Source: Basidiobolus ranarum (taxonomy: Eukaryota > Basidiobolomycota > Basidiobolomycetes > Basidiobolales). Taken from it: a stretch of DNA of 28,883 nt. Numbering within the stretch: the first letter of the stretch is position 1; each line of letters starts with the position of its first letter. Both the position numbers and the translations under genes were made by a program. Location: contig JASJQH010000111.1 of assembly GCA_040143965.1 (NCBI GenBank), positions 1 to 28,883 on the forward strand, read 5' to 3'. A model generated the notes under the pieces. It made no database searches and was not told where the DNA came from. It saw nothing but the letters and a program-made list of their open reading frames with translations. Positions 19,101 through 28,883 of the stretch are shown in pieces.

Positions 19101-20760
19101 ATGCCCTCCAGAGTCGCAGAGGATACTCTTATGAATGAGTATTTACCTCAAAGAGCCCTCTCCTTGCCGAAGAGTCCCAATCACTCTTGGCACAGTTGGT
19201 CCATTTTGTTCTTAGCCTGTGCGTTCATGCTTGGCCAATATTTCTGGTAAATTCCTAGACGTCTTTGGGTTGCTCACTTTCTTTTTGATTGATTTGTGTT
19301 TTCCCTTTTTTGCTCCTAGTTATGATATCCCTGGAGTAAATTTGTTCTTTATATTATGTCTTCAAACAAGCTTACCCTAACGAGCTCTTTTATCTAGGTT
19401 TTGAGTTTACAACTACGCAATCACCTGAATGCTGATCCGGAGAACTGGCAATACCAAGTGAGCGTATTATTCATGGTGACCTCTTTACCGAATGTTATAT
19501 TTCCTTTTTTTGGTGGAATACTTCTGGATAAATATGGATCTTCTTTTGCCTTGGTTTTGTTCTGTATTTTGATGTGTACTGGGCAAGCTATATTCTCGAT
19601 TGGTGTTAGCACTCGTATGTTTTGGTTGATGTGCATAGGCCGTTGCTTACTTGGAATAGGCTGTGGTAGTATGGAAGTTGTTCAAGGAAAAGTTACTACC
19701 AACTGGTTTCGTGGATCTTTACTCGCTTTCGCGCTCTCATTAAATTTAACCATCGGAAAATGGGGTTCTGCTGCTGATGCTTTACTTTCTCCTTGGATTT
19801 GTGCCCTCACTAATGTAGCAACCGTTAACTGGATCGGGTTTTTGGTTTGCTTATTTTCCGCTTTATGTGCTTTCTTCTTGATTCGCCTAGACACTCCTCA
19901 GGCCAGAATGAAGGCTGGTGTCCCCTTAGAAGCCGGTAGTGAGGATATCTCATTAAAAGATATTCTTAAGCTTCAATCCTCCTTCTGGTTGCTATGTTTG
20001 CTTATCATTGCCCTGTATGGTCGGTCTTTCACACTTCAATTAGTTCTAGATATGTTCTATGTTAACACCTTAGACAACCTCTAGGCTCCGTTCAACCTTT
20101 CCTGTATATCTCGTCGGCTTTTTTACAACAAAAATGGTACCCAGGAGATTCACAAAAAGCTGGTGCAAGTAAGTACTGCTCAGTGCTCAGCAGAATTATT
20201 GATACCAACTGAGATTTTGTTTAGTTATGTCTATACCCAATATCTTATCCTCCGTTGGTTCACCACTTGGTGGCTTACTCGTAGACCGTATCGGTTATCA
20301 TGGGCCGATTATGACTCTTGGTGCAGCTTTGGTTGTTGTTGTTCACGCAATTCTTGGACTCACAATGATAACTCCAATACTTGGATATACCATCTTAGGA
20401 GTAGCTACCTCTTTGTTTGCATCAGCGATTTGGCCTTGTGTTCCATTCATTGTTAAAGAGGAGCAATTAGGAACTGCATTCGGGATTGTGGGAATTTCCT
20501 TTAATCTCGCCATATCTGTAATTCCACTCATTATCGGCAAGATTCAAGTAGCGACACATAGCTCTACAGCTGTAGAGATGTTCTTCCTTCTTCTCGCACT
20601 TTCTGGGTTCATAGGTGGCTTGACTTTCAGCACAGGGTCCTATTTGAAATCAAACAAATCCTCTACCGAAGAGAACCTTGATCATACTTCAATATTGAAC
20701 GAGGAAAGTGAACATCTAAGTTTACTTGATCAGAATACCCTCAGTAAGAACTATACCTAA
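19101..20760 (+). CDS. MFSD1-like major facilitator transporter
   Basis: MFSD1 proteins are lysosomal twelve-helix carriers; animal MFSD1 exports small peptides. Five exons: 19101-19246, 19320-19335 (16 bases), 19398-20019, 20085-20168, 20225-20760; 467 residues. The match to human MFSD1 is direct: GQYFCYDIPGVLSLQL against GSYFCYDNPAALQTQ, SLPNVIFPFFGGILLDK, FWLMCIGRCLLGIGCGSMEV, and late ASAIWPCVPFIVKEEQLGTA against ACALWPMVAFVVPEHQLGTA. The C-terminal tail has an acidic dileucine EHLSLL (452-457), which would fit sorting to the vacuole/lysosome (inference). The intron at 20020-20084 has a weak donor (GTCGGT). It is needed because the unspliced frame stops at 20082-20084, while the spliced frame yields LYGSVQPFLYISSAFLQQKW, as expected of the seventh helix. 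Confidence 0.87.
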
Positions 20761-21089
20761 TATGATTCGTCCACCTCATACTACATCTCTATTTAATGTC
20801 AATATATTCCTCAAAAAGAGCATACAAGCGCATACATTTATTGAATATGCTTCTCTTTTACTATTTTGTAATTCTGTATAAATGCTAGAATTTTTGAGAC
20901 ACTGAAGTAATTTGTTCAACGCAGTCGATCTCTAATGCAGATACACACTCCCTTTGAAAGTCAAATAAAACTAAATCTTATTTGGGATCGGAATCGGATT
21001 CGTAGATCCAAACGTAAATCCGTCACAATAGTATCAATGTAGATTTGAAAATTTCTTTCACTCTCTCTTGAACATCCTTATTTTCTATC
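20761..21089. other. Intergenic, SDH assembly factor promoter side
   Basis: AT-rich spacer between two same-strand genes. No coding frame. Pyrimidine-rich CTTTCACTCTCTCTTG lies 20-35 bp before the next ATG. Confidence 0.4.
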
Positions 21090-21407
21090 ATGTTTCTCCA
21101 ACGTGCTAAAGTATATACACCCACTTTTTATTCCACTATACGTAATGTACGTCAATTATCTACCGGAATATCGGAACGTCCGGGTCCACTTCCTTTAGGT
21201 GACAAAGAGAAACAAAAGGAAATTGAGGAAGCCATTCGTAAGAGAAGTATTTCTGATGCGGTGAATCCAGAGAATGTCGAAGAGGATGTATTAGCCCCAT
21301 TTGAAAACGATACTAACCCCACAACCGGTGAGATAGGTGGGCCAAGAGGAAAGGAGCCTACCCGCTTCGGTGATTGGGAAAGAAAAGGACGAGTATCAGA
21401 CTTTTGA
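21090..21407 (+). CDS. Succinate dehydrogenase assembly factor 4
   Basis: SDHAF4 (yeast Sdh8) binds flavinylated Sdh1 in the mitochondrial matrix, shields it from producing reactive oxygen and promotes its pairing with Sdh2. Single exon, 105 residues. The N-terminus, [15 protein letters not shown] followed by [11 protein letters not shown], is basic and free of acids, as in matrix presequences. The middle is an acidic/basic linker. The last 30 residues are the family signature: [20 protein letters not shown] followed by [10 protein letters not shown], ending exactly at the stop as in all members. It converges on the NOM1 gene, with about 240 bp between stops. Confidence 0.95.
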   Translation: MFLQRAKVYTPTFYSTIRNVRQLSTGISERPGPLPLGDKEKQKEIEEAIRKRSISDAVNPENVEEDVLAPFENDTNPTTGEIGGPRGKEPTRFGDWERKGRVSDF

Positions 21408-21648
21408 TTTTCCTGAAGAGTTTAAACATTGAACTCGGTGAAATATAATCTCGCTTCTAAAGTATTCATCTGTTGCATAGCATTACTTTATTCCAAATAA
21501 AGTGAACATTCTTTTAAATATTAAACCCATAAAAAATGGTATTGGGGGTAAAAATCATTTATTCTACAATAGCAGTCTTGAATGGCAAATAAGTAAACTT
21601 CTATGTTGACTAGTTATGTGTAAGGGGAAAAGGGAAAGGAGGGGTATA

Positions 21649-24600
21649 TTAGTACACGCCGGCGCCACTCATTTTACCTTGAATAACTTGTTTGGCAACT
21701 TTACAACCCCATTTTACGAGGTCTTTTTCATTTTCATCCTTTAGAAGCTCACCACGTTTAACAAAGGTTTGAAGGAAAAATAATACACCTTGCGCCAATG
21801 TAGGAATGGCAGTAACTTTAAGGAAGATACTGGCTAACTCGTTTATATCTCTCTTTGGACCGGATTGCGAAGTAATGATCATGTGAGAGAACATCATTTG
21901 GAAAAATACTCGAGTACGAGGCTTCAATTTGGTGAAGGAAACAGTCTGTAATAGAGTAAAGAATGATTAGCGTTCAATACCTTGACCAACCAAATAAAAC
22001 CGCAATTACCTTGAGAATTATTAGAGAAAGGGAACCATCAGCTAACAAGAAGGCAAACATTCTAGCAAGATTAACCACTCTTCGGAGGGGCACTTGATTA
22101 CCACTATCCGTTGAGGGGGTCGAAGAGGATTTCAACATTTCCATACCACCCACATCGGATTCACCCATTTCTCTCATGAAATCCCATAGAGAGTATTGGA
22201 AAGTAACCTTGAAGCTATGCTTGATCGAACAAAACTTCTGACCCACTAGAGAATAGTACGGATTATAGGTTTGCTCCTGCAAAGAGATAGATACGTTAGT
22301 TAGTGTTGAGAATTGAGTTAACTAAACATCATACATTTCCGCTGCATTGGACCAACACGCGGACGATTTCTCTTTCTTGGATCTCCTTCAAGCCTAATTT
22401 GAGTAATCTTTCAAAAGCATCTACGTAGTCCTGTGGGAAAAGTTCTTTGAGAAATTGTTACGGTGAAGACACTCAAAACTAATCAGATCTTACATCACTC
22501 GTCATAAGTATGATGAATACGCTTCGACGAACATCCGTGTTCATATTTTGCTTCCGGGCCAACTCTATCAATTGCTCGTTTGCTTCGTCCTTCTGGACTT
22601 TCTTGGCAGCTTCGGAAATCTCTTCGCCGTGTCCCACCCAAGAGGACCCAACAAGCCACCATTTACCTGTAAAGAGAAGAATGAATATTGGCTATGTCTA
22701 GAATTACGAAGCTTGTGCAAGCGTTACCTTTGACGTCGATCGAATGAATATCCTCCAAGCTAACACCAAGGGGTTCGGAGCCAAAAACTGAAACAAGTCA
22801 CAAGAATACTTAGTGCTTAGTTCGCTATGAAATCAACATCAAGAATAAATACCGTGACGTTTTTTGCTCAGATTGTTCAAAAACTTCTTCATTCGTGTAA
22901 CGTTCTCTGAATTGGACCCGCTCGCTTTGACTCGGTTATTCTTCAAATTTGTCATGGTTTCTATCATGAACTTGAGTCGGGAGCTAAGATGAATCTGCGT
23001 CAATAACCTTGGAAGGATGTTAGCTAATAAGACCTAGTACTTACCCCATGGATTCTGAGTCTCTCTTGGCAACGTCTGCTTGAATCAACAAGATGATTTC
23101 CTTGAACGAGGCAGGATTCTCTTGTCTCAGTTGATGACCAGCGGCTAAATGCAAAGGTTAATCTCCTTCAACACCTTGCAGCAAAGAGAACCAGGACAAA
23201 CCTTTTAACAGCTTGAGTAGAAGCTCAACATTCAATTCGTTCAAGTCATCGATGAGGACCTTAATGATATCGTAAACCAGAGTATTTGAGATGACTTGGA
23301 AGTTGTAAAGCTCAGCTATAAGCATAATCAAATTGTTGCATTCTTTGCCAAACAACTCCTCGTCGTCATGGTCAACGTTCTTTTGGTTGACGTTGGCCAT
23401 CTTGGAATACTTCTTGTGATGCTCTTCGAAAGACTCAACCAAGGTCTGCACAAAATGAGCCCCTGATGTGGAATTAACATTAGGACAAGATAAAAACGAC
23501 ATTATCGGTGTGGAACGTACCGGCTTCAACACCAATGATTCTGTATAACGAGCAAACCAAACCAGCATTAATGATCAAGTAAGAATCGATAAGGTTGGTC
23601 TTGCTGGAAAGAGCACTGAGAATTAAGTTGGTGATGGTTGTGGTAACATCTGATGGCACAAAATGTTAGCGATAAATCGGCGTTGTCCATTATTCAATAC
23701 ATGTCTATCCATACCGTTACGACTGTATTTACGGTAAATCTCCTCAATATCGGACAGGATGGCCTCCATGTTGGTTTCACTCAACCTAAACGTACATTGT
23801 TAGCGTAGTTACGATGATGTTGTAGAAGCTCGCCTTCTTACTTATTGATAAGACCCTGTAGTTGTCTCTGAAGTCGAATTTGCTGCTCAGATTTTCCAGC
23901 ATCTTTTTGGAGGTTTCTTAGATGCGGGGGGATGTATTTGACTAATGAAAAACCAATAAGCAACTTCAACTAGTACTCAGCTAACAAATACTAGCTCTAA
24001 CCTTCGGGCTTGCTCTCGCTAACGTCTTCTTCTGGCTGCGCCTCATTATCATCCTCACTAGCATCAAGTTCCTCATCATTATCCTCGCTTTCCTCATCTT
24101 CACTTTCTTCTTCGCTCATTCCCATCTCCTCGTCCTCATCATCATCATTCATAGGCACTTCCTCACTATCGAAATCTTCTACATAACCGTAAATAACCAG
24201 TAAATATCAACACTTTGAGGTCCCAACATTTAGAGAATCAGATACCATCTTCTATCTCTTCAGAATCCATATCAGAGTCATAATCTTCCATAACTTCTGA
24301 ACCCTCGCTGTCCTCGTCTGTAGGATGCTCTTGAAGGTGCAAATCGCCATCCTTTACAATGTAGAGTTAGTCGCCAATGCAAAAACATCGAATAGATGAT
24401 GCGAAAGCTACCTCATCATCATCATCATCGTCATCATTCTTTTTCGACTTTGACAGAAGCTTGCTTGATCCAACTTTAAGTCCATCGAGAATGACTAAAT
24501 AATACAATAGCAGTTTAACACAGGCTTTAACACGACTTTGGAGATTCGATTGTGCTTCTTCGCACTTGTATACTAACAATCAAGGCCATCCTCAACAAAA

Positions 24601-25260
24601 CTCTGCTTCAATTTTCCACCCTTCTTGATGCCTAATTTGCTTTCTAGGCGTCTCATTTCCAATTCATCTGCATCAGAGGTGCTAGAGGCACCAGTTCCTT
24701 CTACCAGATTGGAGTTTTGTAGTAATTTGAAAAAGTTGGGGTTGGATTTGGATAGTTTTTCGAGTTGGTTATTCATTTTCTCGACTTTCTTTGCCGCCGG
24801 TTTCTTTTCTTCCACTTTTTCTATTTTCTGACGTTTCATGGGTGGTTCCCTTTCCTGTAAATTGAAGTAAAAGTTTAAACTCGCACCAAGCTAACAAAAA
24901 TATAGGTATATTAATTAAGTACAGTTTTGGGTGTAGGAGCCTTTTGACGTTTCTTCTGTAAACGAGCTTGTTTACGTTTATCTTTACGTGACTGAGCTCT
25001 ATTTTTGAATTTCTTGCTAAAATCACGGTCGTCTTCTTGTTCTGAATAGACAAGTCAAGAATTCAGGTGGTTTGATTAGAGAAAATTATGGTAAATATAT
25101 ACACTAGTACTACGGATAATTTTTAATCGCTTCTGTCGCAAGAGGCAATAAATAAACTACCTTGTGTGCTCATTTCGTTCATTAAAGCTTGGGGCATTTT
25201 GGTGGTACTCTTCTTTTTGGCACCACCCATTCTGCGTCCGCCTCTATGTGTTGGTGGCAT
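21649..25260 (-). CDS. Nucleolar MIF4G/MA3 protein, NOM1/Sgd1 family
   Basis: NOM1/Sgd1 acts in the nucleolus in small-subunit pre-rRNA processing. Seventeen exons (5' to 3'): 25161-25260, 24923-25041, 24578-24854, 24412-24494, 24246-24351, 24002-24178, 23842-23941, 23715-23785, 23521-23649, 23202-23462, 23045-23144, 22853-23007, 22728-22787, 22494-22666, 22335-22430, 22010-22276, 21649-21945. Total 856 residues against 860 in human NOM1. Order: basic N-terminus, LESKLGIKKGGKLKQSFVED followed by GLDFILDGL, a poly-Asp/Glu region (about residues 185-285), KYIPPHLR, the MIF4G domain (about 290-510, with LSETNMEAILSDIEEIYRKY), KWWLVGSSWVG, then the MA3 domain from DYVDAFERLLKL and EQTYNPYYSLVGQKFC (about 640-760), and a helical tail. 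All junction phases agree. At exon 12 the acceptor is CCAAG before GTTATTG, because the later CAG would break the frame. The acidic region may be less certain at its boundaries. Confidence 0.93.
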
Positions 25261-25575
25261 GTTGATGTGCTTCTTTTAGTTAAAAGATTAGTTTCTTGAC
25301 GTAAACTCCGCCCTATTATATGATATATAGTACTGGAGGAGTTTTTTTCTTTTTTTTTAGAAAATATTTAGAACTTCATCCGGAGTGGTGATTATTCTGA
25401 TTATAATCGTGCTTTAATTGAATCCAATTCCAGTATATTGATTAGTTGCCAAATGAGCCTACTACTTGGACAGATTCCATAATAGTATAGAACTGTTGAT
25501 TTATTCTAAGAAATTTATTTCACTCTCATTTTACCATGAGTTGACTGGATTTCGTTCATTCTTGGATATTTCTAA
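25261..25575. promoter_or_regulatory. Shared divergent promoter of NOM1 and the U11/U12-65K homologue
   Basis: The 315 bp between two divergent start codons contain TATATGATATATAG near 25317-25330 and a T-rich run near 25343-25359 (GTTTTTTTC then TTTTTTTT). No other frame is present, so both promoters must lie here or overlap their 5' ends. Confidence 0.6.
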
Positions 25576-26741
25576 ATGTTTAACAACCTTAACATAGAAA
25601 CACCACAACCGGTGAACTTTCTTTCACAAGTAAGACCCAATTCAACCTTCAAACTTGACTATTTTATGAGGTTGAAAGTTTGATCCGTCACATAGTCATA
25701 TCTATTAAACCTTCCTCTTTTTTACAATAGGAAGTTACCACTCTGATCGTGAAGAATTTACCCCAGTTAGAAGAGAAAGATGTGACAACATTTTTTCAAC
25801 ATTTTGGTGCACTACAAGTAAGACCTATGGAGACTAAGCAAATGGTAAATAGATTTCACCTTTACTTGGTTCAGTACTTCGAATGACTGGCAGTAGCGGT
25901 TCGATTGTTACTTCATATCTGTACTCATAAACAACTTTCTCGTTGTGTTCTATAGAAAAACACGGCTTTTGTGGACTTTCCTGATAGAAATACCGCTAGT
26001 ATAGCTTTTGGCAGATTACAACATATAGATTTTCAAGGGAATAAATTACGCGTCGAATATGCCTTACCCAACAAAACAAGGTTCAATAATAGTAATAATC
26101 TCTACAGTGCTCCCAACCAGCAATCACCTGGACAAAGTGCGGATAATATGAATACTTTGGATACTAATAGGTTGGTTATATATGGGAGGATTATCTCGTG
26201 TTGAAAAATGTCTAATAATATTGCTTTATAGCTCAACATATGTCCCCTCCAATTCAAACTCACTTGGCTTTATGCCAGTAGATCAGAACAAATCCCTCCC
26301 CACTGATGCAGAGCCCATTGCACCTGAACTTGGGTAAATGTTCCTTAATTCCATGGTGCTACATCGATTAAACATGCTAACCACACTTCTCTTGCATCTA
26401 GTATTAATTATCCATCACAGCCAAACTTATATTATCGATATCCGCCACCTACAGTGGATACCCTAAAGAATATCATGAATGCAATCGTCGCGGTACCAAA
26501 ATTATACACTCAAGTGTTACATTTAATGAACAAAATGAACTTACCCCCGCCTTTTGGTCCCGTTACCGCTACTCCTCCAATGGTACACACTCATATCCTA
26601 TTTCTTTCGAAACTATACTAACCTCTTCTTTTAAAGCTGGCCGAGAACGAAATCATTCCTGACGATACTAAGAAAACGAAGCCCAAAGATGAACTGGTGT
26701 GTACAGATGAATCTGAGATTGAGTCCAGTGACGAAGGTTGA
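25576..26741 (+). CDS. U11/U12-65K (RNPC3) homologue of the minor spliceosome, short form
   Basis: The 65K protein of the U11/U12 di-snRNP links U11-59K to the U12 snRNA and is specific to U12-type splicing. Six exons: 25576-25629, 25731-25844, 25956-26170, 26232-26333, 26402-26582, 26637-26741; 256 residues, all phases consistent. The N-terminal RRM has RNP2 TLIVKNLP and RNP1 KNTAFVDF, followed by LQHIDFQGNKLRVEYALPNK. The diagnostic block is RYPPPTVDTLKNIMNAIVAV, PKLYTQVLHLMNKMNLPPPF and GPVTATPPM, which aligns with human RNPC3 MYPPPSSTILANIVNALASV, PKFYVQVLHLMNKMNLPTPF and GPITARPPM. The ending is acidic (TDESEIESSDEG), like the human acidic segment. Human RNPC3 continues for about 270 residues to a second RRM that binds U12; here a stop follows and the converging neighbour begins only 119 bp on, so that RRM is absent from this locus. 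Confidence 0.88.
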
Positions 26742-26860
26742 AAGTAAATAGCAGTGTGTTTAGTGTGTAGCCAATTTGAATGTAATACATAAGCATAGCC
26801 ATAACCATAACATATAATATAAACACTTAGATCACATGATTTATTGATTCAAAAATGAAG

Positions 26861-28015
26861 CTAGCTGCGATCAAATTTATAGACGGTGGTTTGATGATAG
26901 CGGTCCTGTTTACCAAGAATCACTTGTGATTGCCACTCTGGATTGTTGATGGCATTTGGATACCTACAGCCTTCTAAACAGAGACCAGCGTACTGCTGAT
27001 AAGAAGTAGCCTTAGACTGGGTGGAGTGTTTGGCGGGCAAAGATCCATCTAAGAAGTTGGACGAGTACAAAACAAATGAAGGCTCACTTGTATGCATCAC
27101 CACTGAGATCCCAGTCTTGATGGATTTCACAGTGGCTGCATACTCCAATTTATCATCAATATGATCTGGCTTTTTAAGCACAAACACATGATCAAAGCCT
27201 TTTTGTGGCAAAAGTGCCATATTGTCACCCATCTTGGATTCTTTGGAAAAGTCTAGCCCCTGTATCGTATTGACTGGTAAAAGCGCACCAGTAGGTAACA
27301 AATCGCCACCCAATTCTAACACGTATTTACATTCAGACTGTAGCGTATGGTTTGTTACCGTTGATTCTAGCTCTGATCCGCTCAGATTGAAATACATGTG
27401 ATTGGTTAAACTGGCAAGTGTCTTTTGATCCTCGGGATTGGAAGAAGTTAAGCCGCCATCATATTCTAATTTTAGTTCATTGTCTTCTGTAACGGTGTAA
27501 CGAATGCTGATTTCAAAGTTGCCGGGATAACCCTCTTCGCCATCGACTGAAAGATGGCTAAATTCTACACAGGCTGGACTTTCACTGATGATTCTGCTTT
27601 TCCATACTTTCGAGTCGAAACCCACCAAACCACCATGCAAGTGGTTAGGAGCTTCGTTAGCACTCAACTCATACTCCTTGGAGTTGAGGGTAAATTTGGC
27701 GTTTACGATACTACGATAGAAGTTCAATAAAGCAACTATAGATTTATAAGGAGAGACTTCTTACCGTCCAGCGGTTCTTCCAACAACACAGCCGAAGTAT
27801 GGGTTGTTACCTTCTTTCCTAACCTTTAGATACTCCTCATACGTATCAAAGCCTAATAACAAGTCTCTGGAAACGCCTTGGTTATCTCGAAATAATAGGT
27901 GGGTGACTGTGGCCCCAAAGTTCAATATCTTTACGGTAAGTTCGCCACTTTGGTTTGTCAAGGAATATTCGTATACTTCATCTTCCTTGGAGATGAGACT
28001 TTTTTGGACTGGCAT
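26861..28015 (-). CDS. Aldose 1-epimerase (galactose mutarotase)
   Basis: Interconverts alpha and beta anomers of hexoses, feeding the Leloir pathway. Exon 1 is 27765-28015, intron 27711-27764 (GTAAGA...CGTAG, 54 bp), exon 2 is 26861-27710; 366 residues, typical length. The splice gives GRTAGRIVNAKFTLNSKEYE, the conserved GRxANRI-like strand. Active-site residues are visible: the first His in NHLHGG, the general-acid His in TNHMYFNLSG, and the catalytic Glu in LCLEGCRYPNAINNPEWQ. SFVLYSSNFLDG is the substrate-side loop. No UDP-galactose epimerase domain is fused, unlike yeast Gal10. It lacks a signal peptide, so is cytosolic. It converges on the U11/U12-65K gene and is divergent from the ArfGAP gene. 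Confidence 0.93.
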
Positions 28016-28690
28016 GTTCGTGGGAAATTGGTAGGGAAGAGACGCTTATGATGATGTTGAAGATGAGCCTCACATTTATATGGATTGTCAATGTTTTGTA
28101 ACGATCCAGAGCTCTTTCTCCGAGCAATTAATTGTAATAATAGATCAGCCTTAACATCATAAATATACCCAAATTGAGTCTACTACTGTGGTTGGGTATT
28201 GACGATTTGGATAGGGTACCACCAATAATTGCTCTCATTTCACACAAGCCACTGAACTTTTGGGAGGAAATAATCGAATTCACTGATAAATATATGATCT
28301 AATTCAGGATTGCGTAATTTAATTAAGACTTCATCAGCATTAAATACTCTATATCAAACGTATGACTGTGGGATTGGTTAAATGCTTCCGAAATATCGAT
28401 ATTAAAGTGATAATTAGTTGAATTCTAATAATGGAAAAATGGCTTAGGGGAGATGCTTAATTCCAGTGACCGGTTGGATTGGGTTTGGACTGTTCAATTG
28501 TGTTAATAAATATTCATTCATCTATTCCTACGCAATCCTATTTCTTCGTAATACTCATTCAACAGTGAACTTGTTATACATACACTTTACAATAGTATTA
28601 CCACCCCACATTAAAGAATAACTTTACCTACACCATTACCTGTTTGCTTTGAAGTCTCCGAGTTTCATAGCTTCCTTTTCTCAAAATATT
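28016..28690. promoter_or_regulatory. Divergent promoter region of aldose epimerase and ArfGAP
   Basis: About 675 bp between divergent start codons. AT-rich, with a TTTATATGGA stretch near 28075-28084 that could be a TATA element for the epimerase (about 60 bp upstream of its ATG). No coding frame or RNA gene seen. Confidence 0.45.
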
Positions 28691-28883
28691 ATGAGCGAAC
28701 CCACCAAAGAAGAGACCCAAGAGATATTTAAAAAACTATTATCTCGTCGAGAAAATAAGGTAATTTCTTCTAATTATTTTAAGGGGGGAGGGAGGTAGAC
28801 AGTTTGAATCTTATTCCTAACCAACAAGTTTTTTCTTCTCATAGGTTTGTTTCGATTGTCAGGCCAATAACCCAATTTGGTCT
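28691..28883 (+). CDS. ArfGAP, Glo3/ARFGAP2-3 type, 5' end only
   Basis: ArfGAPs stimulate GTP hydrolysis by Arf1 on COPI vesicles at the Golgi. Exon 1 is 28691-28759 (MSEPTKEETQEIFKKLLSRR then ENK), intron 28760-28844 (GTAATT...CATAG), exon 2 begins at 28845 and runs off the window after VCFDCQANNPIWS. The first CxxC of the Cys4 zinc finger and the following Asn-Pro-x-Trp are characteristic. The N-terminal KEETQEIFKKL and the ENK before the finger resemble Glo3 and ARFGAP2/3 more than Gcs1/ARFGAP1. The rest of the finger, with its arginine finger, lies outside the window. Confidence 0.88.

Noticed and set aside
20020-20084. The frame through this segment, ending the transporter early after VNTLDNL.
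   Set aside because: Treating it as a 65-base intron restores the seventh helix and joins exactly in phase to the rest of the MFSD1-like protein.
22510-22733. Two plus-strand frames within the NOM1 gene.
   Set aside because: They lie opposite conserved NOM1 exons (KWWLVGSSW region) and have no family resemblance.

Overview
This window is nuclear DNA from an intron-rich, moderately AT-rich eukaryote, most likely a filamentous fungus outside the Ascomycota/Basidiomycota crown (Mucoromycota or Zoopagomycota grade; this placement is inference). I resolved 44 GT-AG introns, mostly 54-130 bp and often with CTAAC/TACTAAC-like branch sites. The gene set fits a fungus: a slicer-type Argonaute, a Sin3/Rpd3 SAP30 subunit, a PPxY arrestin adaptor, fungal aspartate-semialdehyde dehydrogenase, a secreted tyrosinase with a long tail, and a homologue of the minor-spliceosome U11/U12-65K protein that most crown fungi have lost.

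Layout. 1-4200: Argonaute (-), with an apparent one-base frameshift, then an unrecognised protein (-). 5001-7120: SAP30 (-) and an arrestin-related trafficking adaptor (+), divergently arranged. 7314-8469: aspartate-semialdehyde dehydrogenase (-) with a Gcn4-type TGACTCA site upstream. 8470-12030: a gene-poor stretch with a GT-rich degenerate repeat, an 18-bp minisatellite that is itself a short open frame, and a decayed Ty1/copia gag lying between inverted LTR-like arms. 12031-13740: replication factor C subunit (human RFC3/yeast Rfc5 type, ten exons). 14371-16234: secreted tyrosinase with two internal repeat arrays. 16832-17662: four-helix membrane protein with NKAIN-like features (-). 19101-20760: MFSD1-like lysosomal/vacuolar transporter. 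21090-21407: SDH assembly factor 4. 21649-25260: NOM1/Sgd1 nucleolar MIF4G-MA3 protein in 17 exons (-). 25576-26741: short U11/U12-65K (RNPC3) homologue. 26861-28015: aldose 1-epimerase (-). 28691-end: start of an ArfGAP of the Glo3/ARFGAP2-3 type, cut by the window edge.

The genes do not form a pathway cluster; this is ordinary eukaryotic housekeeping sequence with one transposon-bearing gap. The items most worth following are the C-terminally short minor-spliceosome protein and its shared divergent promoter with NOM1, the Argonaute frameshift, the inverted LTR/gag structure, the tyrosinase tail and the NKAIN-like protein. All calls come from reading translations and splice sites by eye; no database search was run.
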